Shown: positions 33,314 through 42,588, counted from the first letter of the stretch. The stretch: 64,000 nt of DNA from Rhodanobacter sp. DHB23 (GCF_014842975.1 NZ_JACYXK010000015.1:1-64000), one strand, 5' to 3'. The notes: generated by a model not told the origin, from the letters alone. Numbers and translations are program-made.

Positions 33314-33928
33314 ATGCGTCGCCCGGTGATCCTGCTGTTGCTCTGCCTGCTTGCGCCATTCGTCCGCGCGCAGGCCGATGACGCCTTGCTGCAGAACGTG
33401 CTGGCCGGGCTGGGCCGGCACGATGCCGTGCGCGCCGACTTCACCCAGACCCGCAGCAATCCCGCGCTGGACAAGCCCCAGGTGAGCGCGGGCCAGCTGC
33501 TGTTCGTGCTGGGGCACGGCATGCTGTGGCAGACCACCACGCCCTACCGGGAAACGCTGGCGCTCACCGGCAACCGCAACGTGCGCATCGATGCGGACGG
33601 CAAGGCCACGCCCATGCACGGCGACCGCGGCATCAGCCAGGTATCGCAGATGCTGCAAGGCCTGCTGGGCGGCAAGCTGGACGAGGCGCGGCGCCAGTTC
33701 AACGTGGAAGCCAGCGGCACGCCCGCGCAATGGACGTTGCGCTTCGTGCCGAAACAGGCGCGCATGGCGCAGGTGCTGGCCGGCATCACCCTGGCCGGCA
33801 GCGATTACCTGCAGGGCATCGCCATCGCCATGCAGGACGGCAGCCGCACCGAGATCCGTTTCGAGCACACCCGCGACGCCGGCCCGCTCACCGCGTTGGA
33901 AAGGCGCGCACTCCTCGGCCGGCCATGA
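33314..33928 (+). CDS. LolA-like outer-membrane lipoprotein carrier
   Basis: 204-residue periplasmic LolA-fold protein with a clear signal peptide (MRRPVILLLLCLLAPFVRAQA). RADFTQTRSNPALDKPQ and a GHGMLWQTTTPY segment (compare the LolA pattern of lipid-binding beta-sheet) are visible. ATG 33314 follows a good GGAGGA ribosome site. The stop overlaps the ATG of the MMPL exporter (ATGA). This LolA plus MMPL pair is typical of aryl polyene/xanthomonadin-type clusters, where it is thought to move the lipid product to the outer membrane, so it is unlikely to be the housekeeping lolA. Confidence 0.82.
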   Translation: MRRPVILLLLCLLAPFVRAQADDALLQNVLAGLGRHDAVRADFTQTRSNPALDKPQVSAGQLLFVLGHGMLWQTTTPYRETLALTGNRNVRIDADGKATPMHGDRGISQVSQMLQGLLGGKLDEARRQFNVEASGTPAQWTLRFVPKQARMAQVLAGITLAGSDYLQGIAIAMQDGSRTEIRFEHTRDAGPLTALERRALLGRP

Positions 33929-36291
33929 CGCCACGGGCCTTGCAGCTGCGCGCCGGCCTGTTCGCCGTCGCCACCCTGATGATCGCCGGGCTGGGTGCCT
34001 GGCTGCTGTTCGGCCGCGGCAAGCCGCCGATCCAGACCGACCTGCTCGCCATGCTGCCGGCCACCGAACAGAACCCGCTGGCCGAAGCCACGGTGGAACG
34101 ACTCGCCCACGCCAATGGCGACCGCGTGGTGCTGCTGGTCTCGAACGGCGACGACGCCCGCGCCAAGGATGCCGCCCGTGCGCTGGGCAAGGCACTGGCC
34201 GCGCACGGAGTGTTCGGCACCATCGCCGCCGAACTGCCGCCGTTCGATCTGCAGCAATTGATCGCCCCATATCTCGCGCATCGCGACTGGCTGCTCGCCG
34301 ACGCCGACCGCGCCGCGCTTGCGCAATCCAGCTTCGACCCCGCGCAGGCGCTGGCGCAGCGGCTCAACGAGCCGTTCCTCACCGGCGTGGGCGTGCCATT
34401 GGCCGACGATCCGTTCGGCTGGCTGCAGCACTGGCTGGCGCAACAGCCATGGAGCCGCTCGCCGCTGCTGCCCGAAGACGACCTGCTGGTGGCGCACCGC
34501 GACGACGCGACCTACGTGCTGGTCACCGCCACGCTCAAGGGCTCCTCCTACGACGACGACGTGCAGCACCGCACCCTGGATGCATTGCGCGTGGCCGAAC
34601 GGCAGGTCGAGGACGCCTACCCTGGCACACGGGTGCTGCAAACCGGCGCGGTGTTCTACGCCGCCGCCGCCCGCGCGGACGCGAAGCGCGACGTGGACCG
34701 GGTGGGCTGGATCTCCATGCTGGGGATCGCGCTGCTGCTGCTCGGCGCGTTCCGTTCCCCCGGAGCCTTGTTGCTCGCCTTCCTTTCCACGGCCGTGGGC
34801 GTGGTCGCCGCGACCACCGTCTCGCTGCTGGTGTTCGGCCAGCTCTACCTGCTCACCTTGGTCTTCGGTGCGGCGCTGCTGGGCGAGGCAGTGGACTATT
34901 CGATCCAGTACCTGAGCGCCCGCGCCAACGCCGGCGCGCGATGGCAGGCCGGCACAGGACTGCGGCAGGTGCGCCCCGCGCTGCTGCTGGCGCTGGGCAC
35001 GTCGCTGCTGGGTTATGCGCTGCTGGGCCTGGTGCCGTTCCCGGCACTGCGCCAGATGGCGGTGTTCGCGATCAGCGGCATGATCGCCGCCTGTTCCAGC
35101 GTGTTCTGGTTGCTTCCCGCATTGTTGCAACGCCCGGCGAGGCCGGTCACGCCCGCGCTGGTGCGCGGCGCCCACGCCATGCAGCGGATGCTGGCCGCGC
35201 CCGCGCGCGGCCGGCGCGGCGCGGGCCTCGCCGCCCTGCTGTTGCTGCTCGCGTCGCCCGGTTGGCTGCACTTGCACCACGACGACGACGTGCACCACCT
35301 GATCGCGCAGCCTGCCGGACTCACGGCGCAGGAGCAGCGGATCCGGGAGATCAGCGGACTGGGCAACGCCAGCCAGTTCTGGCTCGTGCAAGGCAGGGAC
35401 ACCGAGCAGACCCTGCAACGCGAGGAAGCCCTGGAGCAGCGCCTGCAGGCGCTGGTGGACGACGGCAGCCTCGAAGGCTGGACGGGCCTCGCCGGCATGG
35501 TGCCTTCGCAGGCGCGGCAGGCACGCGACCACGCCCTGCTCGCCAGGCTGTTCGACGATCCAGCGCGCCTGCGCAAGACGCTCGTCGACACCGGCTTCCG
35601 CGCCGATGCCATGGCCGCGTACCTCGCCGCATGGCCAGGCATGCCGCTGCGACTGGCCGACTGGCTGAAGACGCCGCTGTCCACGCCGTTCCGCCCGCTG
35701 TGGATGGGCTGCGACGCGCAGGGTTGCGCCTCGCTGGTACTGCCGCAGGGCAGTGTCGGCGAGGCCACGCTGGCACGGGCCGGCGCCGGCCTGGCCGGCG
35801 TGCAGCTGGTGGACAAGCCGGCCAGCGTGTCGAAGCTGTTCGGCCGCTATCGCGGCTATGCCGGCGCATGGCTGTTCGCCGCGATGCTGCTGATCGTGCC
35901 GGTGTTCGGCTGGCGCTACGGCTGGCGCCGCGCACCGCGGGTGCTGGCCCCGCCGGTGCTGGGCATCGCGCTGACGCTCGCCACGCTGGGCTACCTCGGC
36001 CAGCCGCTGACCCTGTTCCACGGCATGGCGCTGATGCTGGTGCTGGGCGTGGGCGCAAACTACGCCGTGTTCCTGCACGAGGGCGAGCCGCACGCCGCCG
36101 ACAAACCCGGCGCGATGTACGCCAGCGTGCTGCTTTCCGCGCTCACCGCCCTGCTCTCCTTCGGCCTGTTGGCGCTGAGCTCGATGCCCGCGCTGCGCGA
36201 CTTCGGGCTTACCCTGCTGCTCGGCATCGCCTTCACCGCGCTGCTGGTGCCGGCAAGCCGGTCGGCCCATGTCACGCGTCCGAAGGCGTGA
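33925..36291 (+). CDS. MMPL/RND-family lipid exporter
   Basis: 788-residue inner-membrane protein of the MMPL class. An N-terminal membrane helix (about 9-30) is followed by a periplasmic domain (about 35-250), a cluster of helices (about 260-430; SMLGIALLLLGAFRSPGALL, FGAALLGEAVDYSIQYLSA), a second periplasmic domain and a final helix cluster (GMALMLVLGVGANYAVFLHE, LTALLSFGLLALS). The GEAVDYSIQY and GVGANYAVF segments are the paired membrane motifs of this family. Coupled to the LolA-like gene. Substrate is probably an aryl polyene-like or other lipid, inferred from the neighbouring dehydratase. Confidence 0.87.
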   Translation: MTPRALQLRAGLFAVATLMIAGLGAWLLFGRGKPPIQTDLLAMLPATEQNPLAEATVERLAHANGDRVVLLVSNGDDARAKDAARALGKALAAHGVFGTIAAELPPFDLQQLIAPYLAHRDWLLADADRAALAQSSFDPAQALAQRLNEPFLTGVGVPLADDPFGWLQHWLAQQPWSRSPLLPEDDLLVAHRDDATYVLVTATLKGSSYDDDVQHRTLDALRVAERQVEDAYPGTRVLQTGAVFYAAAARADAKRDVDRVGWISMLGIALLLLGAFRSPGALLLAFLSTAVGVVAATTVSLLVFGQLYLLTLVFGAALLGEAVDYSIQYLSARANAGARWQAGTGLRQVRPALLLALGTSLLGYALLGLVPFPALRQMAVFAISGMIAACSSVFWLLPALLQRPARPVTPALVRGAHAMQRMLAAPARGRRGAGLAALLLLLASPGWLHLHHDDDVHHLIAQPAGLTAQEQRIREISGLGNASQFWLVQGRDTEQTLQREEALEQRLQALVDDGSLEGWTGLAGMVPSQARQARDHALLARLFDDPARLRKTLVDTGFRADAMAAYLAAWPGMPLRLADWLKTPLSTPFRPLWMGCDAQGCASLVLPQGSVGEATLARAGAGLAGVQLVDKPASVSKLFGRYRGYAGAWLFAAMLLIVPVFGWRYGWRRAPRVLAPPVLGIALTLATLGYLGQPLTLFHGMALMLVLGVGANYAVFLHEGEPHAADKPGAMYASVLLSALTALLSFGLLALSSMPALRDFGLTLLLGIAFTALLVPASRSAHVTRPKA

Positions 36292-36565
36292 CGTCATCAC
36301 GCGATCATGGACAGCCCGCGCCGATGCATCCCCATGCACGGCCTTGCCTCCACGCATACCGCGTCGATCGCGACCGGGCAGCGGAAAATCAGAATTCCCC
36401 TACAACCCGTCCAACAGGCTCTCGGATAGTCTGGCCGCGCCCTGCCGGCACCAATGCCGGTAGCGCCGAACAGGGGAACGACTTGCGGATGGCTCCTTCG
36501 AGCGCGCTCGTCCAGACAAGCGCGCCCTTGCTCGTCGCCCACAAATTCACGCAAGGGATTGACCC

Positions 36566-37387
36566 ATGAACACGAAGCTGCCCCGCCTCCTCGCCGCCGC
36601 CCTGTTGCCGCTCGCCATTTCCGCCTGCGCCACCATGCAGATGGGTGGAGACAACACCGTCGCCTCCGGCAGCGCCGCAGGCGGCAACGCCCAGGGCGCC
36701 AATTCGCAGCTCGAGCACTGCCCCACGCCGCTCGGCACCGTGGCCGTCGACGAGCACACCGGCGAGAACTGGTACCAGATCCTGACGACGCAGTACCAGT
36801 TGCCGGGCACCACGCCGGTGCTGCGCCTGATGATCCAGCAGTCGAACTGCTTCATGGTGGTGGACCGCGCCGCCGGCCTGAACGCCGCCATGCAGGAACG
36901 CGAGCTGGCCAAGGCCGGCGAGCTGCGCCAGAACTCCAACTACCACGGCGGCCAGATGGTGTCGGCCGACTACACGCTGGTACCGTCGGTGACCTTCTCC
37001 AACAACAACGCCGGCGGCGCGGCGGCCGGTCTCGCCGGCCTCATTCCCGGAGTGGGCGGCCTGGTCGCGGGTGCGGCGGCGGGCAGCATGCACGCCAAGT
37101 CGGCCAGCACCATGCTGATCCTCGACGACAACCGTTCCGGCGTGCAGATCGCCGCCGCGGCCGGCAGCGCCAAGAACATCGACTTCGGCGGCTTCGGCGC
37201 CCTGGGCGGCGTGTCGGCGGTGGGTGCCCTGGGTGCCTACACCAACACGGCCGAGGGCAAGGTGGTGGTCGCGGCCTTCATGGACTCGTACAACAACCTC
37301 GTGCGCTCCGTGCGCAACTACAAGGCGCAGAACATCGAGGGCGGCCCGGGCACCGGCGGCGCGATGAAGGTGCAGGGCAGCAACTGA
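36566..37387 (+). CDS. CsgG/HfaB-like outer-membrane lipoprotein
   Basis: 273 residues with a lipoprotein signal peptide ending LAISAC (lipidated cysteine about C22). The region MIQQSNCFMVVDRAAGLNAA with the following ERELAKAGELRQ resembles CsgG-type curli secretion proteins. A glycine-rich stretch (AGLAGLIPGVGGLVAGAAAG) and AALGAYTNTAEG-like repeats follow. No curli subunit genes are nearby. It has its own 274-bp upstream region and a strong terminator, so it is probably a single-gene unit. A general peptidoglycan-linked or secretion role is possible. Confidence 0.78.
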   Translation: MNTKLPRLLAAALLPLAISACATMQMGGDNTVASGSAAGGNAQGANSQLEHCPTPLGTVAVDEHTGENWYQILTTQYQLPGTTPVLRLMIQQSNCFMVVDRAAGLNAAMQERELAKAGELRQNSNYHGGQMVSADYTLVPSVTFSNNNAGGAAAGLAGLIPGVGGLVAGAAAGSMHAKSASTMLILDDNRSGVQIAAAAGSAKNIDFGGFGALGGVSAVGALGAYTNTAEGKVVVAAFMDSYNNLVRSVRNYKAQNIEGGPGTGGAMKVQGSN

Positions 37388-37419
37388 CCACCTGCCGCCG
37401 CACCGATAGTGCCAACCAA

Positions 37420-37454
37420 CGCGAGCCCGGGATTTTCCCGGGCTCGCGACTTTT
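37420..37454 (+). terminator. Rho-independent terminator after the CsgG-like gene
   Basis: Perfect 13-bp arms CGCGAGCCCGGGA and TCCCGGGCTCGCG (37420-37432 and 37436-37448) with a TTT loop, followed by ACTTTTC. It lies 33 nt after the stop codon of the lipoprotein gene. Confidence 0.88.
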
Positions 37455-37539
37455 CGGGGCCGGCAATGGCATCCTCGCGCCTGCAGACGCGCGACGCCAT
37501 CCGCGCACCGGACGATTCGATGCTTCCAGCGGCAACACC

Positions 37540-38082
37540 ATGAAACCCGGTTCCATCCTGCTGCCGCTGGTCGGCGTGCTGTACCCGTTCCTGGTCTATG
37601 CCGGCATGACGACGGTGTCGCCGCGCGCGTTCGCACTGGTGCTGGCGGCGGCGTGGCTGCTGCGCGCCCCCTTCCTGTGGCGCGAACCGGGCGGACGCTG
37701 GATGCTGGGCGTGGCGCTGGGCTACTGCGTGCTGCTGGCGGTGGGTGGCGAATCCTCCCTGCTGCGCTGGTATCCCACCCTGATCAGCCTGTTCCTGCTG
37801 TCCGCCTTCGGCCTCAGCCTCGTCGTCGGCCCGCCCGTGGTGGAACGCATTGCGCGCGCCAGCGACCCCGGGTTGCCGGATGCGGCCATCCCCTACACGC
37901 GCAAGGTCACCTGGGTGTGGGTGGGCTTCTTCGTGTTCAACGCCACGGTGTCGGCAGCGCTCACGCTGTGGGCGCCGCTGGCGTGGTGGACGCTGTACAA
38001 CGGCCTGCTCGCCTACCTGCTCATGGGCGTGCTGTTCGCGGGCGAGTGGCTGCTGCGCAGGCGTCTGCGGGTGGGCACGTGA
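37540..38082 (+). CDS. COG4648-like integral membrane protein
   Basis: 180 residues, almost all membrane helices (SILLPLVGVLYPFLVYAGM, FALVLAAAWLLRAPF, WMLGVALGYCVLLAVGG and three more). It ends with a basic RRRLRVGT tail. Proteins of this type occur in aryl polyene clusters next to dehydratase and acyltransferase genes. Its TGA overlaps the GTG of the fused dehydratase (GTGA), so the two are coupled. Exact role unknown. Confidence 0.75.
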   Translation: MKPGSILLPLVGVLYPFLVYAGMTTVSPRAFALVLAAAWLLRAPFLWREPGGRWMLGVALGYCVLLAVGGESSLLRWYPTLISLFLLSAFGLSLVVGPPVVERIARASDPGLPDAAIPYTRKVTWVWVGFFVFNATVSAALTLWAPLAWWTLYNGLLAYLLMGVLFAGEWLLRRRLRVGT

Positions 38083-38942
38083 GCACGCGCACCGCTCCGG
38101 CCATCCTCGACGAGCAGCGCGATGGCGACAACTGCACGCTGCAGCTGGCCGTCCCCGCGGATCTCGACTATTTCCCCGGCCACTTCCCGCAGGCGCCGGT
38201 GCTGCCCGGCGTGGCGCAGGTCGGCTGGGCACTGCAACTGGCCGCGTCGCACCTGGGGACCTCGCCGCATTGCCACGAAATGGAGGCGCTCAAGTTCCAA
38301 CACATCATGCAACCGGGCGAGCACACGACGCTGGTGCTACGCCACGACGGTGCACGCGGCAGGCTGCACTTCGCATTCCACGACGGCGAGCGGCAGCATT
38401 CCACCGGCCGCCTCGTGCTGGCTGCGCCGCAGGAACGCCAGGCTGGCGACCATGTCCCGATGGCACCGCCCGTCCCGACACCCGACGCCATCGCGGAACT
38501 GCTGCCGCACGCTGGCGAGATGATCCTGCTCGACGCCGTGCTGGAGCACGGTCCCGGGCATGCATGCTGCAGCCGCGTCGTACCGGCGCGCGGCCTGTTC
38601 CACGATGCCGACGGCGCCTTGCCCGCATGGGTGGGCGTGGAGCTGATGGCCCAGGCCATTGCCGCCTGGGCCGGTTGCCAGGCTCGGGAACACGGCACGC
38701 CGGTGCGACCCGGCTTCCTGCTCGGCACGCGCCGCTACAACTGCAACGTGGCGACGTTCGCACCCGGCAGCCTGTTGCGCGTCGAGGCGCGGCGCGATCT
38801 CCACGAAGAGGGCGGCATGGGCATGTTCGCCTGCCGCATCGAAGCACCCGGCGTGCTGGCGGAGGCGCGGCTCGCCGTGTTCAGCCCGCCCGATGCCGGT
38901 GCGTTGTCCCACCCCCATGCAACGGAACCCCGGCACGGTTGA
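38079..38942 (+). CDS. Fused double hot-dog dehydratase, ApeI-like plus ApeP-like
   Basis: 287 residues with two thioester-dehydratase domains. The N-terminal domain (about 1-125) has DYFPGHFPQAPVLPGVAQVG with H35, the ApeI/FabA-Z-type loop. The C-terminal domain (about 130-287) has AELLPHAGEMILLDAV with H144, then PAWVGVELMAQAIAAWAG and GFLLGTRRY, the ApeP-type (3-hydroxyacyl-ACP dehydratase) pattern. In described aryl polyene clusters these are separate proteins. It starts at a GTG overlapping the membrane-protein stop. No ketosynthase, acyl carrier protein or ketoreductase gene is in the window. Product unknown, probably a polyunsaturated acyl chain. Confidence 0.82.
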   Translation: MSTRTAPAILDEQRDGDNCTLQLAVPADLDYFPGHFPQAPVLPGVAQVGWALQLAASHLGTSPHCHEMEALKFQHIMQPGEHTTLVLRHDGARGRLHFAFHDGERQHSTGRLVLAAPQERQAGDHVPMAPPVPTPDAIAELLPHAGEMILLDAVLEHGPGHACCSRVVPARGLFHDADGALPAWVGVELMAQAIAAWAGCQAREHGTPVRPGFLLGTRRYNCNVATFAPGSLLRVEARRDLHEEGGMGMFACRIEAPGVLAEARLAVFSPPDAGALSHPHATEPRHG

Positions 38943-39083
38943 GTCGATGCCGCCGCGGCTTCCCTCGTTTCACCGGAAGCGGCCTGCATCGCCCGGCGGG
39001 CGATTCCGGCCAGCGGCAGGCCGGGCTGAACGGTATGCCGCTTCCACACCCAGGGGCACAGGAAAGCCCGCCCGCTGGTGCAT

Positions 39084-39111
39084 CGCGTCAGGGCGAATCC
39101 ACCCTGACGCG
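39084..39111. promoter_or_regulatory. 10-bp inverted repeat upstream of the acyl-CoA dehydrogenase
   Basis: Perfect arms CGCGTCAGGG and CCCTGACGCG (39084-39093 and 39102-39111) with an 8-nt spacer, 41 bp before the ATG of the isovaleryl-CoA dehydrogenase gene. It could be a terminator for the dehydratase operon, but there is no T-run; an operator is the alternative. Confidence 0.5.
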
Positions 39112-39152
39112 CTACCATTCGCCGGCTTGGAACCCACAATCAGGAGCCTGCG

Positions 39153-40310
39153 ATGCGCCCCTTCCCGCTCGGCGAAGAAATCGACCTGCTGCGCGACACC
39201 GTGCACGCCTTCGCGGAGAAGGAGATCGCCCCGCGCGCCACCCAGATCGACCACGACAACCTGTTCCCGGCCGACCTGTGGAAGAAGTTCGGCGAGCTGG
39301 GCCTGCTCGGCATGACGATACCGACCGAATACGGCGGCACCGGCATGGGCTACCTCGCGCACATGGTGGCGATGGAGGAGATCTCGCGCGCCTCGGGCTC
39401 GGTGGGCCTGTCCTACGGCGCGCACTCCAACCTGTGCGTCAACAACATCTTCCACAACGGCAACGAGGCGCAGCGGCAGAAGTACATCCCCAAGCTGTGC
39501 TCGGGCGAGTACGTGGGCGCGCTGGCGATGAGCGAGCCGGGCGCCGGCTCCGACGTGGTGGGTTCGATGAGCTGCAAGGCCGAGCTGAAGGGCGGCGCGT
39601 GGGTCGCCAACGGCTCGAAGATGTGGATCACCAACGGCCCCGACGCCGACGTGCTGCTGGTGTACATGCGCACCGCGCCACGTCCGGCGGGCAGCCGCTG
39701 CATGACCGCCTTCATCGTCGAGAAGGGCATGAAGGGTTTCTCCACCGCGCAGAAGCTGGACAAGCTCGGCATGCGCGGCTCGAACACCTGCGAGCTGGTG
39801 TTCGAGGATTGCGAGATCCCCGCCGAGAACATCGTGGGCGAGGTGAACGAAGGCGTGCGCGTGCTGATGAGCGGCCTGGACACCGAGCGCCTGGTGCTCT
39901 CCGGCGGCCCGATCGGCCTGATGCAGGCGGCGCTGGACCTCACCCTGCCCTACGTGCGCGAGCGCAAGCAGTTCAACGCGCCGATCGGCACCTTCGAGAT
40001 CATGCAGGCCAAGGTGGCCGACATGTACACCGCGCTGCAATCCTCGCGCGGCTTCGCCTACATGGTGGCGCAGCAGTTCGACGGCGGCGTGAAGTCGCGC
40101 ATCGATCCCGCCGCCTGCCTGCTCAACGCCTCGACCAACGCGGTGAAGGTGGCGCTGGAGGCGATCCAGTCGCTGGGCGGCAACGGCTACATCAACGAGT
40201 TCCCCGCCGGCCGCCTGCTGCGCGACGCCAAGCTGTACGAGATCGGCGCGGGCACCAACGAGATCCGGCGCATGCTGATCGGGCGGGAACTGTTCCACGG
40301 CAAGGCGTGA
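39153..40310 (+). CDS. Isovaleryl-CoA dehydrogenase
   Basis: 385-residue FAD acyl-CoA dehydrogenase oxidising isovaleryl-CoA to 3-methylcrotonyl-CoA in leucine degradation. [15 protein letters not shown] is the flavin/substrate signature, and [11 protein letters not shown] and [16 protein letters not shown] follow. The putative catalytic base E245 in GLDTERLVL matches the IVD subfamily, where the glutamate sits in this helix rather than near the C-terminus. The end [20 protein letters not shown] is canonical. The other leucine-degradation genes usually linked to it are not present here. Confidence 0.9.
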   Translation: MRPFPLGEEIDLLRDTVHAFAEKEIAPRATQIDHDNLFPADLWKKFGELGLLGMTIPTEYGGTGMGYLAHMVAMEEISRASGSVGLSYGAHSNLCVNNIFHNGNEAQRQKYIPKLCSGEYVGALAMSEPGAGSDVVGSMSCKAELKGGAWVANGSKMWITNGPDADVLLVYMRTAPRPAGSRCMTAFIVEKGMKGFSTAQKLDKLGMRGSNTCELVFEDCEIPAENIVGEVNEGVRVLMSGLDTERLVLSGGPIGLMQAALDLTLPYVRERKQFNAPIGTFEIMQAKVADMYTALQSSRGFAYMVAQQFDGGVKSRIDPAACLLNASTNAVKVALEAIQSLGGNGYINEFPAGRLLRDAKLYEIGAGTNEIRRMLIGRELFHGKA

Positions 40311-40322
40311 CCGCACGCGCGG

Positions 40323-40349
40323 CGCATGCCGGCGCGTTCCCGGCATGCG
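40323..40349 (+). terminator. Hairpin between convergent genes
   Basis: Perfect 10-bp arms CGCATGCCGG and CCGGCATGCG (40323-40332 and 40340-40349) with a 7-nt loop, followed by GTTGCCC. It sits in the 75-bp gap between the converging dehydrogenase and FMN reductase genes, where a bidirectional terminator is expected. Confidence 0.6.
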
Positions 40350-40385
40350 GTTGCCCGCACCGGGAGCGCGCCCGCGGAACCGGGC

Positions 40386-40940
40386 TCACGCGTGCCGCTT
40401 CACCCACGCCACGTAGCGGTCCACGAACGCCTGCAGGAATTTCCGCGTGTCGTCGTTCGCGACATGGCCTTCGGCGTCGATCAGGCCGTCGTCCCTGAAC
40501 TGCACGTACACCTCCGGCTGCGCCATCGTCGCCACGTCGAGATAGGCCAGCACGTTGCGCAGGTGCTGCTGCGCCAGCGCGCTGCCGGTGGAGCCGATTG
40601 AGGCGCCGATCACCGCCCCCGGCTTGCCGGCGAAGGAATTCGTGCCCCAGGGGCGCGAGGCGATGTCCAGCGCGTTCTTCAGCACGCCGGGTATGCCGCG
40701 GTTGTATTCCGGCGTGACGAACAGCAAGGCGTCCGCGGCCTCGATCTCCTGCTTCAGGCGCCGCGCCTCGGCCGGATAGTCGGCATCGAAGTCCTGGTTG
40801 TACAGCGGCAGGTTGTCGATGCGGACGTGCTCGAAGACGAATTCCTTCGGCGCCAGCCGCGCCACCGCCTTCGCCAGCCGCGCGTTGATCGACGCCTTGC
40901 GCAGGCTGCCCACCAGTACCGCCACCTTGATCGTGCTCAT
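40386..40940 (-). CDS. NADPH-dependent FMN reductase / quinone reductase
   Basis: 184-residue flavodoxin-fold reductase. The N-terminus MSTIKVAVLVGSLRKASINA has the phosphate-binding GSLRK loop. FVTPEYNRGIPGVLKNALD is the NADPH_dep_red (ArsH/ChrR-like) motif around the isoalloxazine. Likely a soluble two-electron quinone or chromate-type reductase. ATG 40940 is chosen over longer upstream frames because it begins the flavodoxin strand. Confidence 0.9.
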   Translation of the reverse strand: MSTIKVAVLVGSLRKASINARLAKAVARLAPKEFVFEHVRIDNLPLYNQDFDADYPAEARRLKQEIEAADALLFVTPEYNRGIPGVLKNALDIASRPWGTNSFAGKPGAVIGASIGSTGSALAQQHLRNVLAYLDVATMAQPEVYVQFRDDGLIDAEGHVANDDTRKFLQAFVDRYVAWVKRHA

Positions 40941-41061
40941 GCTCGATTGCTCCACCGGGATAAGGACATTCGTGCGCGGCGCATCGGGATCATGGCGCGC
41001 ACGGCTCGGCCAGTCTGCGCGGTGCGCGTGACCGATGCACGCACGCCATGGGCGCAGGCGG

Positions 41062-41469
41062 CTATTTCGCCTGCAGGGTCTCCATGACCTGCTTCGCGTC
41101 GGCATGGGCGGCATCCAGCGAGGCCGCCTTCAGGCCCTGCTCGGCCTGCGCCAGCGCCGCATTCAGGCGGTCCAAGGTCGCGACGTCGCCCTTGGCGTCC
41201 GGAATGGCTCCGTTGCCCATGCCCTTGCAGGGATCTTCCGCCTTGGCGTCGAAGCCCTTGCCCGAGGCGCCGACCAGGCAGTTCACTACGTGATGCAGAT
41301 GCGCATGCGCGGTCGCCAGGTCCGCCGCCCCCAGCGCCATGCCGGCGTGCGCGGCGGCCGTCGCCACCTGTTTCGACGCCGCGCCACCCGCATCGGCTGC
41401 CTGGGCCGCCATCGGCAGGACAAGCGCCAGCAGCAGGGCCGGCAATGCATGCATGGAACACTTCGTCAT
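41062..41469 (-). CDS. Small secreted protein with histidine-rich motif
   Basis: 135 residues with a signal peptide (MTKCSMHALPALLLALVLPM, cleaved after AAQA). The mature protein has a His cluster AHAHLHHVVNCLVG followed by a second cysteine in DPCKGMGNG, then an Ala-rich helical C-terminus. The two cysteines and histidines could bind a metal or form a disulfide. No named family recognised. An internal ATG (MHALPALL) is an alternative start. Single gene, divergent from the methyltransferase. Confidence 0.75.
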   Translation of the reverse strand: MTKCSMHALPALLLALVLPMAAQAADAGGAASKQVATAAAHAGMALGAADLATAHAHLHHVVNCLVGASGKGFDAKAEDPCKGMGNGAIPDAKGDVATLDRLNAALAQAEQGLKAASLDAAHADAKQVMETLQAK

Positions 41470-41581
41470 GGCACGACTCCCGAACGTCGCGGCACGCGCC
41501 GCAGTCCGCCGACTATGGCGCGGCCACCGTGAGGAAAGCGGAAAGGAGCCCGATGCCGGCCGGCGCCATGCCTGCGTTACG

Positions 41582-42454
41582 ATGCGCGACCATCCACCAG
41601 GATCGCCCGCCGTGCCGCATTACACCGGCCCCCTGCTGACCCGCGCCACCGCCGACGCGCTGCTTGCCGCCCGCGACGCCGGCGCAACCGAATGGCACGG
41701 CTCGCTGGACCTGGGGTACGGCAGCGGCACCGCGTCACTGCAGGCGGACGGTTGGCAATGGCGCGGCGAAAGCTACCCCTGGCCTGCCGCGCTGAAGGAC
41801 CGCACCATCCATTACTGGGACGGCGAAGCGTTCGCGGCGGCGGCGCGCTTCTCCGGTTCGCTCATCAAGCTGGTGCCCACCGAGTGGAACGTACCCACCT
41901 TCGAGATCGACGGCATCAAGATGCTGCCCACCTCGAAGGAGTCGCCGCTGGACGACGCGCGCCGCAAGGTGGCGCTGGTCGAGCCGCGCGGCAAGGCCGT
42001 GCTGGATACCTGTGGCGGCATGGGCTATTTCGCCGCCTGTTGCCTGGACGCGGGCGCGGCGCACATCCGCTCTTTCGAGAAGAATCCCGACGTGCTGTGG
42101 CTGCGCACGCTGAACCCGTGGTCGCCCGACCCGGCGGCGCCTGCCAGCGGCGGGCGCCTGCAGCTAGTCCACGCGGACGTGTCGCAGGCCATCGCGCAGC
42201 TCGCCGACGCCTCGGTGGATGCGCTGCTGCACGACCCGCCGCGTTTCGGCATCGCGGGCGAGCTGTACTCGCTCGCGTTCTACCGGCAACTCGCCCGCGT
42301 GTTGCGCCGGGGCGGCCGCCTGTTCCATTACACCGGCAGCCCGAACAAGCTCACCAGCGGCCGCGACGTGCCGCGCGAAGTGGCGCAGCGGCTGCAGGAA
42401 GCCGGCTTCAAGCCCCAGCTGACCCTGGACGGAGTGCTGGCGACGCGGCGCTGA
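41582..42454 (+). CDS. Class I SAM-dependent methyltransferase
   Basis: 290-residue methyltransferase. SAM-binding motif LDTCGGMGYFAACC (unusual CGGMG in place of GxGxG), acidic IRSFEKNPD for ribose, and HDPPRFGIAGELYS, a DPP[RY]-type motif as in nucleic-acid or small-molecule base methyltransferases. RGGRLFHYTGSPNKLTSGRD ends the fold. It resembles COG2521-type predicted methyltransferases. Start uncertain: ATG 41582 or GTG 41612 (before PHYTGPLLT). Substrate unknown. Confidence 0.8.
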   Translation: MRDHPPGSPAVPHYTGPLLTRATADALLAARDAGATEWHGSLDLGYGSGTASLQADGWQWRGESYPWPAALKDRTIHYWDGEAFAAAARFSGSLIKLVPTEWNVPTFEIDGIKMLPTSKESPLDDARRKVALVEPRGKAVLDTCGGMGYFAACCLDAGAAHIRSFEKNPDVLWLRTLNPWSPDPAAPASGGRLQLVHADVSQAIAQLADASVDALLHDPPRFGIAGELYSLAFYRQLARVLRRGGRLFHYTGSPNKLTSGRDVPREVAQRLQEAGFKPQLTLDGVLATRR

Positions 42455-42588
42455 ACCCGGCCGCCTGCCCGCGCCAATCGATGGCACGCCGGCCTCCGCG
42501 CCATGAACACGGGCTGTCTGCCGCGGTTTCCATCGCCGTCGCCCAGGGGGTACGCTCGATCTCCCCCCGAGCAAACCGGAGCCCCGCC

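Noticed and set aside
33805-36357. 850-residue minus-strand frame antisense to the MMPL gene
   Set aside because: Gln/Arg/His-rich shadow; the plus strand has a regular membrane-protein pattern.
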